A DNA stretch of 64,000 bases from assembly GCA_013824085.1 (NCBI GenBank), contig PNNF01000003.1, forward strand, positions 57,736 to 121,735, given 5' to 3'. Both the position numbers and the translations under genes were made by a program. Position 1 is the stretch's first letter; each line of letters starts with the position of its first letter. Shown piece after piece: positions 17,372 through 28,100 of this stretch. Origin of the DNA: Chlorobiaceae bacterium (GTDB taxonomy: Bacteria; Bacteroidota; Ignavibacteria; Ignavibacteriales; Ignavibacteriaceae). Below the pieces are notes generated by a model, which was not told where the DNA came from, did no database searches, and saw only the letters and a list, made by a program, of their open reading frames with translations.

Positions 17372-19936
17372 TTAAATAACCGAAAAATTCCTTAACAATT
17401 CATCAATCTTAGAAATATCTTTTCCTCCTGCAGTTGCAAGATGAGGTCTTCCTCCGCCTTTGCCATCAACTATTAAAGCCGCTTCATTTACAATTTTTCC
17501 AGCAGAGAATTTTTTCTCTTTAATTAAATCATCAGTAACAACGCACACCAATCCGACTTTTCCATCGATGATGCTAACTAATAATCCAACTCCGCTTTTA
17601 ATTCTATTTCTTAATTCATCTCCAAATAATTTTAATTCATCCATCGACTCTGCTTCAACGCGGCTTTTATAAATATCGATGTTATTCGTTGATATTTTTT
17701 GTGCAAGAATTTTTGGAATGATATTTAATTTTTCTTTTAGTTTTAATTCAGATAATTCTTTTTCGATTTTTTTCTTTTCATCTTGAAGCTCATTAACTTT
17801 TTTGTCGAGATGTTTATATTTTTCTAACTGAGTAATTAAATATTTTTCTACTCCAATTCCAGTTGTTGCCTCAATTCTTCTTATTCCACTTGCAATTGAA
17901 GCTTCGCTTAAAATTTTGAACAATCCAATTTCCGAAGAATTGTTCACGTGCGTTCCACCGCAAAACTCCATTGTGTAATCACCAAATTGAACTACGTTTA
18001 CTTTGTCCCCATACTTATCACCAAAGAACATAATTGCTCCCATTTTTTTCGCTTCATCAAATGGAATATTTTTATGGTGAATTTTGGGTAGATTTCTTCG
18101 CAACTGTTCATTGACAATTGATTCGATATCAAATATCTCTTCGTGTGTTAATTTTTGAAAGTGTGAAAAATCAAATCGCAAATATTCTGAGCCAACATAC
18201 GAGCCTGCTTGCTGAACATGTGTTCCGAGTACATTTCTTAGTGTTGCGTGAAGAAAATGTGTTACTGAATGATTTCGCATAACATCCCAACGATATTTAG
18301 CATCAACTTCAGCCTTTATTTCCGCACCTTTAACCAATAGTGTTTCTGATTCAACAATGTGAATAATTTTATTCTCAAATTTTAATAAATCAATAACAGT
18401 AAATTCTGAATCATTGAATCGCAGTTTTCCAATGTCGTCAACTTGTCCGCCCGCTTCAACATAGAATGGAGTTCTATCCAGAATTATTAGATCGTTAGAA
18501 ACATCTTTTTTTATCCCAACAATTTTTGTTACAGAATTCAATTCATCATAACCTGTAAATTCAGTTTCATTGTCATTGATTAATGCGAATGAATCGAGGT
18601 TGTTCATTGTAACATTTACGGATGCAAATTTTTCTTTTGTTGCTTCGCGAGATTTTGTTTTTGCCTCTTCCATCAATTTGTTATAACCAGCTTCATCAAC
18701 GGAGAAACCAATTTCTCTCGCCATAACATTTGTTAAATCAAATGGAAAGCCAAAAGTGTCATAAAGCTTAAAGACATCTTCCCCTTTAATAATTTTTTCT
18801 TTTTTATTTTCTAATTCTTTTGAGATATTATCAAACAATTCAATTCCTCTGTCGAGAGTTTTGTTGAAATGTTCTTCTTCGCTTTTGATAATTTTTTTTA
18901 CGTAATCTTTTTTCTCAACTATTTCGGGGAAAACATCTCCCATAGTTTTAGCAAGATCATCAACCAGCCTAAATAAAAATGGTTCTTTGAGATTTAATTT
19001 TCTTCCATAGCGAGCAGCTCTTCTTAAAATTCTTCTGAGGACATAACCACGTCCTTCATTTCCGGGTACGGCGCCATCGGCAATTGCAAATGACAATGTT
19101 CTTATATGATCTGCAATCACACGCATCGGAATTTTATCATTCTCAGCTTCATATTTTACATTTGATAATTTTGAAATTCTTTCAATCAATGGACTAAAAA
19201 CATCTGTGTCATAATTTGATTCTTTATTCTGAAGTATTTTACAAACTCTTTCAAATCCCATTCCTGTGTCAACGTGTCTTGCTGGTAATTCATTCAATAA
19301 GCCATCTGCACCGCGATTATATTGGATGAAAACGAGATTCCAAATTTCAAGACACTCTGGAACTCCCGCATTTACATATTTAGGGTTGTCGAAATCATCA
19401 CTCAAGTTGACATGAATTTCTGAACAAGGACCGCACGGACCTGTTTCTCCCATCTCCCAAAAATTATCTTTTTCATCGAATCGTAAAATATGATTATGAT
19501 TAATATCAGTTTTTGTTTTCCAAAAATTTAGTGCTTCGTCATCTGTTCTATAAACTGTTACCCACAATCTTTCTTTGGGAATTTTCCAGACATCGGTTAG
19601 CAACTCCCAAGCCCATTGAATCGCTTCCGCTTTGTAGTAATCGCCAAATGACCAATTGCCAAGCATCTCAAAAAAAGTGTGGTGATAAGTATCGTAGCCA
19701 ACTTCTTCGAGGTCATTATGTTTACCCGAAACTCTAATACATTTTTGTGTGTCTGCAGCTCTTTTATAATTTCTATTTCCGGTTCCTAAAAAAACATCTT
19801 TGAATTGATTCATTCCCGCATTTGCAAAAAGTAAAGTTGGGTCTTCGAAGGGAACAACGGGGCTGCTGTTAACTATTGTGTGTCCTTTGCTCTTAAAAAA
19901 ATCGAGAAAACTTTTTCTAATTTCTTGTGAAGTCAT
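17372..19936 (-). CDS. alaS: Alanyl-tRNA synthetase
   Basis: An 854-residue class II synthetase, the usual AlaS length. The catalytic domain (about 1-440) has PVVPFEDPTLLFANAGMNQF, the motif 2 region HHTFFEMLGNWSFGDYYK, and VDTGMGFERV. The editing domain has the zinc-binding HxxxH (NHSVTHFLHATLR) and CGGTHV. The C-Ala domain ends with GKGGGRPHLATAGG. All key motifs are intact. It attaches alanine to tRNA-Ala and clears Ser/Gly mischarging. Confidence 0.98.
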   Translation of the reverse strand: MTSQEIRKSFLDFFKSKGHTIVNSSPVVPFEDPTLLFANAGMNQFKDVFLGTGNRNYKRAADTQKCIRVSGKHNDLEEVGYDTYHHTFFEMLGNWSFGDYYKAEAIQWAWELLTDVWKIPKERLWVTVYRTDDEALNFWKTKTDINHNHILRFDEKDNFWEMGETGPCGPCSEIHVNLSDDFDNPKYVNAGVPECLEIWNLVFIQYNRGADGLLNELPARHVDTGMGFERVCKILQNKESNYDTDVFSPLIERISKLSNVKYEAENDKIPMRVIADHIRTLSFAIADGAVPGNEGRGYVLRRILRRAARYGRKLNLKEPFLFRLVDDLAKTMGDVFPEIVEKKDYVKKIIKSEEEHFNKTLDRGIELFDNISKELENKKEKIIKGEDVFKLYDTFGFPFDLTNVMAREIGFSVDEAGYNKLMEEAKTKSREATKEKFASVNVTMNNLDSFALINDNETEFTGYDELNSVTKIVGIKKDVSNDLIILDRTPFYVEAGGQVDDIGKLRFNDSEFTVIDLLKFENKIIHIVESETLLVKGAEIKAEVDAKYRWDVMRNHSVTHFLHATLRNVLGTHVQQAGSYVGSEYLRFDFSHFQKLTHEEIFDIESIVNEQLRRNLPKIHHKNIPFDEAKKMGAIMFFGDKYGDKVNVVQFGDYTMEFCGGTHVNNSSEIGLFKILSEASIASGIRRIEATTGIGVEKYLITQLEKYKHLDKKVNELQDEKKKIEKELSELKLKEKLNIIPKILAQKISTNNIDIYKSRVEAESMDELKLFGDELRNRIKSGVGLLVSIIDGKVGLVCVVTDDLIKEKKFSAGKIVNEAALIVDGKGGGRPHLATAGGKDISKIDELLRNFSVI

Positions 19937-20246
19937 TTTGCCTTTTTATTTTTTTTGATTTGCAAAGATAAGCAAGAAGTAGCGTTGTGAAAAGATGTAA
20001 AGATTACTTTGTTTCAAAATATTCTTTTAACTTTTTAAAATTTTTTGTGTTGAAAAATAAAATCTACTTCTCAATCAAATAGTCTGCTTATCCAAATTAA
20101 ATATTTTTCTGTTAAATAATTTATTCGATTTTTACTAAGAAAATATTCTGATACCAATTCCAGTTTATTTATTTCCGAAAAAATTTTCTGTATAGAAATC
20201 TTTTACCTCAAAATGAACAAATAAATTATTCGATTTAGTTTTAGCG
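19937..20246. other. 310-base intergenic gap
   Basis: Very AT-rich DNA upstream of alaS and downstream of the porin-like gene, both minus strand. It should hold the alaS promoter. No RNA gene, clear hairpin or coding region is seen. Confidence 0.4.
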
Positions 20247-21587
20247 TTAAAAACTAAACGGATAAATAAAACTTACTCTCGGTTCAATTCTTTTTTGTGG
20301 AACAAATCCAATCACATCATCGTTATCGCCACGTAAAGGAGTAAAAGTCCAAATGTAAATTATCGAAGTAAGAAGATATGGAAGTGGTTTGTATCCAACT
20401 TCAGCATAAAGAGTTGAGCGATCATCGAGCTTGAATAAATCATTTTCATCTTTTATAGCTCTTTTATCATAACCAGCACGAGCAACAAATGATAGATTTT
20501 CAGGTGACAAATCTGTTACAAGATTTAGAATACCACTGTTTGGAGCTTTATCCAAGCGTTGATAACTACCAAAGACATCGATTAATCCTAAAAAATTTAT
20601 TCCTAGTGCGCCATAAATTCCGTTGTCACTTTTTATTCCGCTTTTCAAAAGAAGCGCTTTGCTCGAAAAACTTCCGGTAGATTTATTCACATTAAATCGC
20701 TCGAGCTCGTAGAAAGAATTAAAATAACTTGGGATATAATTTTCGCCATTCCATCTTCTTTCAAGTTTCATTGAAGCGGAGAATGCGCCAAGTCCATTGA
20801 GATTCATCATTAAGCCCGCAGCAGTTCCTGAACCAAAGTTAATAATTTTTACAGCATCGAAATAAATTGTAGCACCAAACATTGAAGTATTAATTATCGG
20901 CAGACCAACATCAACGCCAATAATATTGATTGCGCCTTCATCTGAAGTAACGTTAAATACTTCAGTGACTGTGTTGTAACTGCCTCCAGTAATTCCGGAA
21001 TTTTTATGAAAGTCGCTTGCGTAAGATGCGCCCACTTCTAAATTTCCAATAATCGGAATATCACCTGCGGGCGTAAATTTTAGAGGATTGACAAATCCGC
21101 GCAGAGCGAAAACACTTGCTTCGGCGAAGTTGCTGTAGATCGATTCAAAACCAAAAGCACCAAAGTTAATATCTGTTACGAGTCCAATTTTTCTATTGTC
21201 AATGCCGGTAGTATTTCTGTAGAGATGCATTATACTTCCGTGTCCCAGAGAGTAATAATTTATTTTGCCAAGTTTAATAAAGACCGGATCGTTTTTAATT
21301 CCATAGCGGATGTAACTTATCAAACTTAAGTAATCTGAAAAATCGTTAAAATTTTCTGTTCTAATTTTTCCTTCTTTGTTAAAATCAAGTCGAAGGTCTA
21401 ATCCAACTCCAAAATTTGCGAAGGAGATTTCAGGAGAAAAATTTAAACTGAAATACGGATCGCCATCAATCCAATTCATTCCTAAGCCACCGCCAAACTC
21501 GCCGCTATCGGTTGAAGGATATTTGAATTGAGAAAATGAAAAAGATGAAAGGAAGAGAAAAAGAAAAATGACAGTTTTATTTTTCAT
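20247..21587 (-). CDS. Putative outer-membrane porin-like beta-barrel protein
   Basis: Not recognised as a named family. A 446-residue exported protein. From the ATG at 21587 it has a signal peptide MKNKTVIFLFLFLSSFSFSQ; a TTG four codons upstream exists but the ATG has a GGAA leader and the right signal start. The mature protein alternates amphipathic strands and Gly-rich turns over its whole length and ends FIYPFSF, with a terminal Phe as in outer-membrane barrels. EFGGGLGMNWIDGDPYFSLN near the start resembles a porin opening. A transport role is inferred. Confidence 0.65.
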   Translation of the reverse strand: MKNKTVIFLFLFLSSFSFSQFKYPSTDSGEFGGGLGMNWIDGDPYFSLNFSPEISFANFGVGLDLRLDFNKEGKIRTENFNDFSDYLSLISYIRYGIKNDPVFIKLGKINYYSLGHGSIMHLYRNTTGIDNRKIGLVTDINFGAFGFESIYSNFAEASVFALRGFVNPLKFTPAGDIPIIGNLEVGASYASDFHKNSGITGGSYNTVTEVFNVTSDEGAINIIGVDVGLPIINTSMFGATIYFDAVKIINFGSGTAAGLMMNLNGLGAFSASMKLERRWNGENYIPSYFNSFYELERFNVNKSTGSFSSKALLLKSGIKSDNGIYGALGINFLGLIDVFGSYQRLDKAPNSGILNLVTDLSPENLSFVARAGYDKRAIKDENDLFKLDDRSTLYAEVGYKPLPYLLTSIIYIWTFTPLRGDNDDVIGFVPQKRIEPRVSFIYPFSF

Positions 21588-21714
21588 GATAAATTCCAAA
21601 TAATAATTTGATTTTCAAATTTAATTAGATGGGAGTTAAAAAATAACTTTAAATTTTTAATCAATTACGCCTATCAAACTGCATAATTGATAACATGAGC
21701 TTGGAAACCATTTT

Positions 21715-22182
21715 TTATTTTTTTATTTCTCTTTGAGCTCGCATCTTATCTAAGAGATCATTCAACAATTTTGCTTCATTAAGATTCAAGTTTTTAAGCA
21801 TAAAATCAAAATGTTCCTCTAATTCACTCATTTTTTCTAGAAGTTGTAATCCTGACTTTGTAATAACAACTTCGACTTTTCTTCGATCATCGGGACATAC
21901 TTCTCGCTTAACGAGTTTTTTGATTTTTAACCTGTCAACCAATCTTGAAGCATCAGACATTTTATCGAGCATTCGTTCTTTCAATAAATTTATTGATGCT
22001 GCTTCTGGATATTGTCCCCGCAAAATTCTTAAAATATTGAATTGCGCCGGGGTAATTTTATTCTTCTTAAAAAAAGTGGCTTGTTGATTGAGCAGCCAGC
22101 CGTGAGTATAAAGAAGATTCACGGCTAACTTATGATACTCGTTTCTGAATTTTTTTTGCTGAATTTCTTCTTCCAATCTCAT
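21715..22182 (-). CDS. MarR family transcriptional regulator
   Basis: A 155-residue winged-helix regulator. The DNA-binding core runs from ITPAQFNILRILRGQYP (about residue 41) through RMLDKMSDASRLVDRLKIKK (recognition helix) to the wing KREVCPDDRRKVEVVITKSG with the conserved DxR. Flanking helices should form the dimer. It starts at the stop of yceI (one-base overlap, TAATG), so the two are co-translated. Two palindromes just upstream of yceI are the likely binding site, so it probably represses its own operon and yceI. Confidence 0.9.
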   Translation of the reverse strand: MRLEEEIQQKKFRNEYHKLAVNLLYTHGWLLNQQATFFKKNKITPAQFNILRILRGQYPEAASINLLKERMLDKMSDASRLVDRLKIKKLVKREVCPDDRRKVEVVITKSGLQLLEKMSELEEHFDFMLKNLNLNEAKLLNDLLDKMRAQREIKK

Positions 22183-22739
22183 TAAACTACTTTGTTAAGT
22201 TCGAGTAAAATAGATAATTCAACTTCTTTGCCAACAACCAGTCCGCCAGTCTCAATAGCTGCGTTCCATTTGAGGTTGTAATCAAATCTATTTAATTCAC
22301 CTTTAATTTTGAAACCTGATTTAATGTTTCCCCAAGGATCTTTGACGATACCATTAAATTTTACATCGAATTCTATTTCTTTTGTTACATCTCGAATTGT
22401 CAAATCACCAGCAAGCTTAAATTTATTTTCACTAACCTTTTGCAATGATTTTCCAACGAATGAAATTTTTGGATAATTTTCGGAATTAAAGAAATCATCT
22501 GAGCGTAAATGATTATCTCTGTCATTGTTATCAGTGAAGATGCTAGCCGAATTTATTGTGAAATTTATTTTTGCGGTGCTAAAGTCATCGCCAATTGTAG
22601 TGATTTCTGCATCGTAATCTTTGAAATAACCTTCAACATCAGTAATTACAAGATGCGATACGCTAAATCCGATTTTCGTGTGTGATTTGTCTACACCCCA
22701 TTTTGTTGCACCAACGGATTGATTTAATACTTCGTTCAT
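22182..22739 (-). CDS. YceI family protein (isoprenoid/lipid-binding lipocalin-like)
   Basis: A 185-residue YceI-like protein. WGVDKSHTKIGFSVSHLVI and DVEGYFKDYDAEI are the usual first strands, and FDYNLKWNAAIETGGLVVGK the usual last strands, of this eight-stranded lipocalin-like barrel that binds polyprenyl lipids or long amides. There is no signal peptide, so this one should be cytoplasmic, unlike E. coli YceI. A strong ribosome site (AAAAGGAG) lies before the ATG. YceI-MarR pairs are common in Bacteroidota; stress or solvent response is plausible. Confidence 0.9.
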   Translation of the reverse strand: MNEVLNQSVGATKWGVDKSHTKIGFSVSHLVITDVEGYFKDYDAEITTIGDDFSTAKINFTINSASIFTDNNDRDNHLRSDDFFNSENYPKISFVGKSLQKVSENKFKLAGDLTIRDVTKEIEFDVKFNGIVKDPWGNIKSGFKIKGELNRFDYNLKWNAAIETGGLVVGKEVELSILLELNKVV

Positions 22740-22785
22740 AATTTTACTCCTTTTAAATAATTTGATAAATGTTTTATGTAAATAT

Positions 22786-22812
22786 ATGTTATAACATTTA
22801 ATGTTGCAACAT
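22786..22812. promoter_or_regulatory. Tandem palindromic operator, likely MarR-binding
   Basis: Two perfect 12-bp palindromes, ATGTTATAACAT (22786-22797) and ATGTTGCAACAT (22801-22812), lie 46 and 61 bases upstream of the yceI start. Their centres are 15 bases apart and both share ATGTT-NN-AACAT. This form is typical of MarR dimer sites, and the position overlaps where the promoter should be. Confidence 0.75.
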
Positions 22813-23226
22813 ATATTTTTGAGAAAGCTAAAATTTTTTTAAAAATGTGCGGTTGTTAAAATGGGAGAGGAAAGACTTGTAATAGTGTTATAGATTGGGG
22901 CTTGAATTCATAATATCTAAAGCAATATTTTTTTCTCTTGACTTCCATTGTATTTGAAGAATTGTATTTGCAATCGAAGTTTATGATTCTTTGCTTTAAA
23001 GCAAAATTTTATGCAAAGATTTTTGCTTGTAGGCAAAAATATTGGCAGAGAAATGGGGAATCATTATTTTGTTCTATATCGTTCGCATTAAATTATTGAT
23101 GTGTTATTAAATGGAAATCTTAATTTTGTACAGCGATTTATTTATGAGTAACAATTTTAATTGATTGAAATAAACCTATATTAGGGGAAAAAGAAAATAT
23201 TTATTTAACTAAGTGATGATCTTTGA
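22813..23226. other. Intergenic region with palindromes
   Basis: 414 bases between the divergent yceI and wecG-like genes. It contains a perfect 16-bp palindrome TTTGCTTTAAAGCAAA (22990-23005) and, 13 bases on, a hairpin with arms ATTTTTGC and GCAAAAAT (23019-23026, 23033-23040). No coding region is seen. These may be regulatory or a transcript end; no function is assigned. Confidence 0.5.
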
Positions 23227-23961
23227 ATGAAACTATATTTATTTAATACTTTTACTAATTTAAGAAATAAACAAGAATTTATTAGTGCAATTGTTGAGTC
23301 CATAAAAAGCAATAAAAAAAAAACATTCTTTGGACATAATTCACAGAGCATTTATTTAATAAAAAAAAATGAGCTGTTTGCATCTGCAATTAACAAATTT
23401 GATTTCACTTTTGCAGATGGTCTCAGTATTTCAATTGCTGCAAAAATATTATTAAACCAAAGAATTAAAAAAATCACATTGCACCAGATTTTTAATCCTG
23501 ACATTAAAAATCTTTTCACAGAAAAAAATTATAGCATATTTTGTCTTGGAACAACTGATAAAGTGTTAAATAAATTTAAAGAGAAATATAGTGACCTGAA
23601 TATTGTCGGACTGAGAAATGGTTATTTCGATAAGACAATTGAATCTGAATTGGTGATTGCCGAAATTAATAAAACAAAACCGAATATATTGATAGTTGGA
23701 ATGGGACAACCACTTGCTGAAATTTGGATTCAAAATAATATTGATAAGTTAAATGCAAATTGCATTATTAGTGTTGGTGGTTTGTTTGATAATCTGAGTG
23801 GTGAAAAAAAATTAGCTCCAAAGTTTGTGAGCAATATAGGGCTCGAGTGGTTCTATCGCTTAATTCAAGAACCGATTAGATTGACACCTCGATATCTTGT
23901 TTGCAATTCATATTTTTTGAAGGAAGTAGTAAGGCTTAAAATAATTTCTTTTTTTAAGTGA
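23227..23961 (+). CDS. WecG/TagA/CpsF family glycosyltransferase (GT26)
   Basis: A 244-residue enzyme that adds the second sugar to undecaprenyl-linked precursors of surface polysaccharide. FFGHNSQSIYLIKKN and FADGLSISIAAKILL hold the usual N and D positions, VGMGQPLAEIWIQ is the family GxPxQE-like motif (the Gln-Glu pair is altered), and LEWFYRLIQEPIRLTPRYL is the hallmark C-terminal helix. It is alone on the plus strand and its end overlaps the convergent GT4 gene by 8 bases, placing it at the edge of the polysaccharide locus. Confidence 0.9.
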   Translation: MKLYLFNTFTNLRNKQEFISAIVESIKSNKKKTFFGHNSQSIYLIKKNELFASAINKFDFTFADGLSISIAAKILLNQRIKKITLHQIFNPDIKNLFTEKNYSIFCLGTTDKVLNKFKEKYSDLNIVGLRNGYFDKTIESELVIAEINKTKPNILIVGMGQPLAEIWIQNNIDKLNANCIISVGGLFDNLSGEKKLAPKFVSNIGLEWFYRLIQEPIRLTPRYLVCNSYFLKEVVRLKIISFFK

Positions 23962-25039
23962 GAATCTTCTTATAATAATTTATATACTGTGGGATAATAA
24001 TAGATTTATCATATTTCGTTGTGACTGTACTATATAAATTTTCTCCTAATTTAATTCTTAATTTTTCATCAGAAATTAAATTCTGTAAACAATTATTTAG
24101 TTCGTTTATGTTCTCAGATTCAAATAACAACCCATTATCCATATGCGAAATAATTTCTGGAGTCCCATCTATGTTTGAACCAACTACCGGCTTCTTAAAT
24201 CTTCCTGCTTCTAAAATTGAGAGCGAGAATGGTTCAGTTCTTGATGGCAAGACAAGTATATCAATCAAACGAAAGTAGTCGAAAACATTTTCAACAGCAT
24301 CACATATCGTGACATTAGATGAAAATTGTTTAGTCATCTCGATTAATATTTTTTTATCCTTGCCCCCTCCGGTGAGCATCAGATGGATATTAGAATTTGT
24401 TAGGAGTAAATCCTTGAATGATGCTACTAAAACATCTAATCCTTTTCTATTAATTTCGAAATTACCTATAAAACCAATTATAACTTTGTCTTTTGAGATA
24501 AGGAGGCAATCTTTTAGTTCATTACTTGAATGAATTTCTGAAATTTCATCCTCATCTATCATATTGTTGATAATAGTTATATCTAAATTGTTTTTTCTGT
24601 AATAGCCAACAAGATGTTTTTTAATTGCAGAACCGCAGGCTATTATATTCCTATTCAAATAACTTAAAGATCGGATTCCATAAATTTTACTATGTACAGT
24701 AATCACCGTTTTAATTCCTGTTACTTTTCCGATTACCAAAGTAATTAAATCAAAATATCTGTGATGAGAATGAATGATATCAATTTTTTTTTCTCTACAA
24801 TAACGAATGATGAACAAAATATTTATTATAATATTAATTGGGTTATATTGAGGAGTGGAGCATTTGACAGGAGCTAATCCAATTTTCTCAAATTTATAAG
24901 CAGCATTTTCTTCCAAACAGATTACAAAGTTATTTAATTTTTCACTGGAATTTTTTGCTAATAGAAATATTGTTTTTGAAATGCCGCAAGTCAAATTAAG
25001 TTTGTTCTGAAGATGCAGAATGTTTAGTTTATTTTTCAT
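23954..25039 (-). CDS. GT4 family glycosyltransferase
   Basis: A 361-residue GT-B enzyme. The N-domain opens NILHLQNKLNLTCGISKTIF and has IIHSHHRYFDL. The C-domain has GFIGNFEINRKGLDVLVASF (about residue 205) and LPSRTEPFSLSILEAGRFKKP with the paired Glu residues that bind the nucleotide sugar, then GTPEII. It should add one sugar to a lipid-linked glycan on the cytoplasmic side. Sugar and linkage are unknown. Confidence 0.9.
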   Translation of the reverse strand: MKNKLNILHLQNKLNLTCGISKTIFLLAKNSSEKLNNFVICLEENAAYKFEKIGLAPVKCSTPQYNPINIIINILFIIRYCREKKIDIIHSHHRYFDLITLVIGKVTGIKTVITVHSKIYGIRSLSYLNRNIIACGSAIKKHLVGYYRKNNLDITIINNMIDEDEISEIHSSNELKDCLLISKDKVIIGFIGNFEINRKGLDVLVASFKDLLLTNSNIHLMLTGGGKDKKILIEMTKQFSSNVTICDAVENVFDYFRLIDILVLPSRTEPFSLSILEAGRFKKPVVGSNIDGTPEIISHMDNGLLFESENINELNNCLQNLISDEKLRIKLGENLYSTVTTKYDKSIIIPQYINYYKKILT

Positions 25040-25107
25040 TCAATTCCGGCTATATATCTTTGAAATATTTATTTGAATATTAATTTACACTTAGATAAAA
25101 CCTATAT

Positions 25108-28100
25108 CTATCTCACAATTGTTACTTTTTCTGTTGTTGATAAAGTCTTGTCTGCTACCCGCATTGTTACTCGATAAATATAAGTTCCGTTAGCAACCAA
25201 ATCGCCATCGGCATCTCGTCCATCCCAAAAAATTCTGTTAAAGTCGTAATTTAATTGAGCCGAATTTTTATTTATCTCTCGTATCAATCTACCTGCGACA
25301 GTGAAAATTCGGATTGTTAAATCTTCCGGAATTTGAGTCAATCTAAAAGTAAAATACGTTTCCCCTTTTGAAGGATTCGGATAATTGTAAACATTTAACA
25401 ACGCCGCTTCATTCATAACTGAAAATGCTTTCACAACTTCGACTGTATCATAGCTTAAAGCATTTTTCCCTAAGATTCGTAACGTATAAAATCCATCTGA
25501 CAATGTAGGAGTGAACGTAGCGACAACTTTTGGATTTGAAACATTGAATGTGTAATTCATGCGAGGATCATTTGCAAATATTCTACTGTTATTCAAAAAG
25601 AAGATAACTGACGAAGTGTCTGTTAGTGGAACTAAAGTTGGGTCAACGAGTTCAGCTTTTATAGTTGGTTGGGGATTAATTAAATCGCCATCTAATATAG
25701 TTACTCCGTCAATTTTGACATCAAGAGAAGGTATTGATCTATCAGTCTTAACATAAAATGGAATTAGGAAAAAATTGTTGTCTTCAAAGATTTCTTGGAT
25801 TTTATTCTCAGAATCAATTGAAATTAAAAATTGATGTGAATCAATATTAAATGGTCTATATGTGACAGCAAAATCTTTTTTACTATTTGGTGGCATAGAT
25901 GGAATTAGTGCTGTAAATATTGGCTGCCTTGAATTGTCGGGCTTTATAATTTCAACTCTTACATTAAAGCTGTCTGCTTGAACTTCTCCAATATTGCGTA
26001 AATCAAAATTAAGCTTCAGTGAGTCACCAATCAGCAAAGAATCTTTATCAATTTTAACTACTTGATAATTAATTGCAAGCTCGGGTTGAGTTTTATAATT
26101 TAAGGAAACTGATTTCAGTTGTGGTGATTCCAATAAATTATTTCGAGATAAGTTCACTCTAAATTTTATTGATTTATAATTTCGTGGATCGATATGTGTA
26201 ATAGAAGCGGAATCAAGCCTCGAATTGAAAGTCAATCTACTCAATGTATCAATTGTATTGTATTTATTGACTGCAATGGGGAATACTTCAATTGATGCAC
26301 CTGCAGGTAATTGATGCTGCAAGTATAAAGTTTTATATTCAGAAACCCCACTAATTGAAGGTGTAATAATGCTTCCGGAGATTATTGGAAAATTTTGTTC
26401 AACCTCTAATATAGCTGGTCCTTGAAACAATTTTCTATAAGATTCAGGCACTGTTCCTCGGGATGCGCCTTTTCGTCCAATCATTGCCCAAGATTCTCTA
26501 TACAGAACACTATCAGAATAAACGCTACCAAAAGTTTCGAGTAATCTTCTTATTGGAGTCCCTCTCGAAAAACCAAGAATAGAGTGAACTGCATCAGTAC
26601 TAGCTATGAAGATAATTCTTGTGTTCGCTGGTAATCGATTCAAATAGCTAATCATTGAATCGGTTGGTGCTGTGTCATTATAAGAAAATATTCTAATGTC
26701 ATGAGGACTAAGTGATACTGTATCAAACAAAGCGGTTGCGATTCCCCAAAAAAACGTGTTAGGTAAAAATTCAACCCCATTATAAATCAATGACCCTTGG
26801 CCACCATCATTAAATCCTGCGGAAGTAATTTTAAGATTATTATTTCCAGAAGTGAGCGCCCAACTTCCAGTTAGCGAATCATAATTTGAATTTATTAATT
26901 CAACATTTAACTCAGAATCATCTGCTGTTAAATTCCATGAAATATTACGCGTAGAATTTAAAAATGAAAAGGAAGAAGACCATTCGTTAAGAGGGTTATT
27001 AATCTTTGCCTTAACCCAATATCTTTTATCTGTAAGCAAATTAGCAAAATTTATTCTGGTTAGTAGCGTATCAAAATTATTTACAATTTCCGTCGCGTTG
27101 ATAAAATTTTTGTTATCCGCAATTTGAAGTTTGAATGATTCTATATTGCTAAGCTGCCTTTGTGTTGGGTTCAATAGAGAGAGACTATTATTACTGACTG
27201 AATAATAATTCTCAGCAGCAAGAAATCTTAAAGAAGATGCAGGAACAAAAAACTCAAAGTTAATTTCATTATCATCTTCATAAATCTCACTTATGGCGTA
27301 TTGAGGATCAACGCTGATATTTAAGTTATGTCTGCCCGCTAAATTTTTCACTGGAATATTAAAACGAATAGTATCTTCAAAATGAGGAACTAAAATTCTT
27401 AAGTTTTTTTGATACGCAATTTGATTATTAAAATTATTTTTAATTTCAATATTAACTGAGTCACTACTTGTTCGACCATAATTTTTAAGGACAAATTTTA
27501 TTTCAGCAGAATCCGATAAATCAGAAACAACATTAATTAAATCAATTTTATTTTGAGCGACTATCAAGTTTGGTTTACGAGGAGATGCAAAATTTACTGC
27601 AGGATCACCAAGAATTAAATTACAATAATTAAAAACTCTGTTCACATCTGTAAAGCCGAAACGGGAGAATTGTTCAAATTTTGCAAGAGCGTGAACTGCT
27701 CCAATAGAATTAATAGTATCGTTCAATAATTTATCATAAAATATTTTTGGAAATCTGAGTGATGTACTCAAATATCCAAGACTGGTATTACTCAAATAAA
27801 TAATTGCTTCTCCTTTAGTAGAAGAATTAATAAACACTTCACCAAAGCAATCGACATCTGGTTCTGCAAATTTTCCAGTTGAACATCCGAAATCAGTTAT
27901 CAAAGGATTTCGATCTTCAAATAGACTTTCTAAATTACTTGTTTGTACAATTCCATTATCCCAAATTTGTGTTCCACTATGTCCAATGTAAGAAATTATT
28001 AAAGCTGAGCTATCAATTGTTGCATTAATTAGTTCTTGTGGATAAGGTCCAAAATTAGTCGCTGGCGAAACAGTTTTGTAAAAGTGTCTCCCAATTCCAC

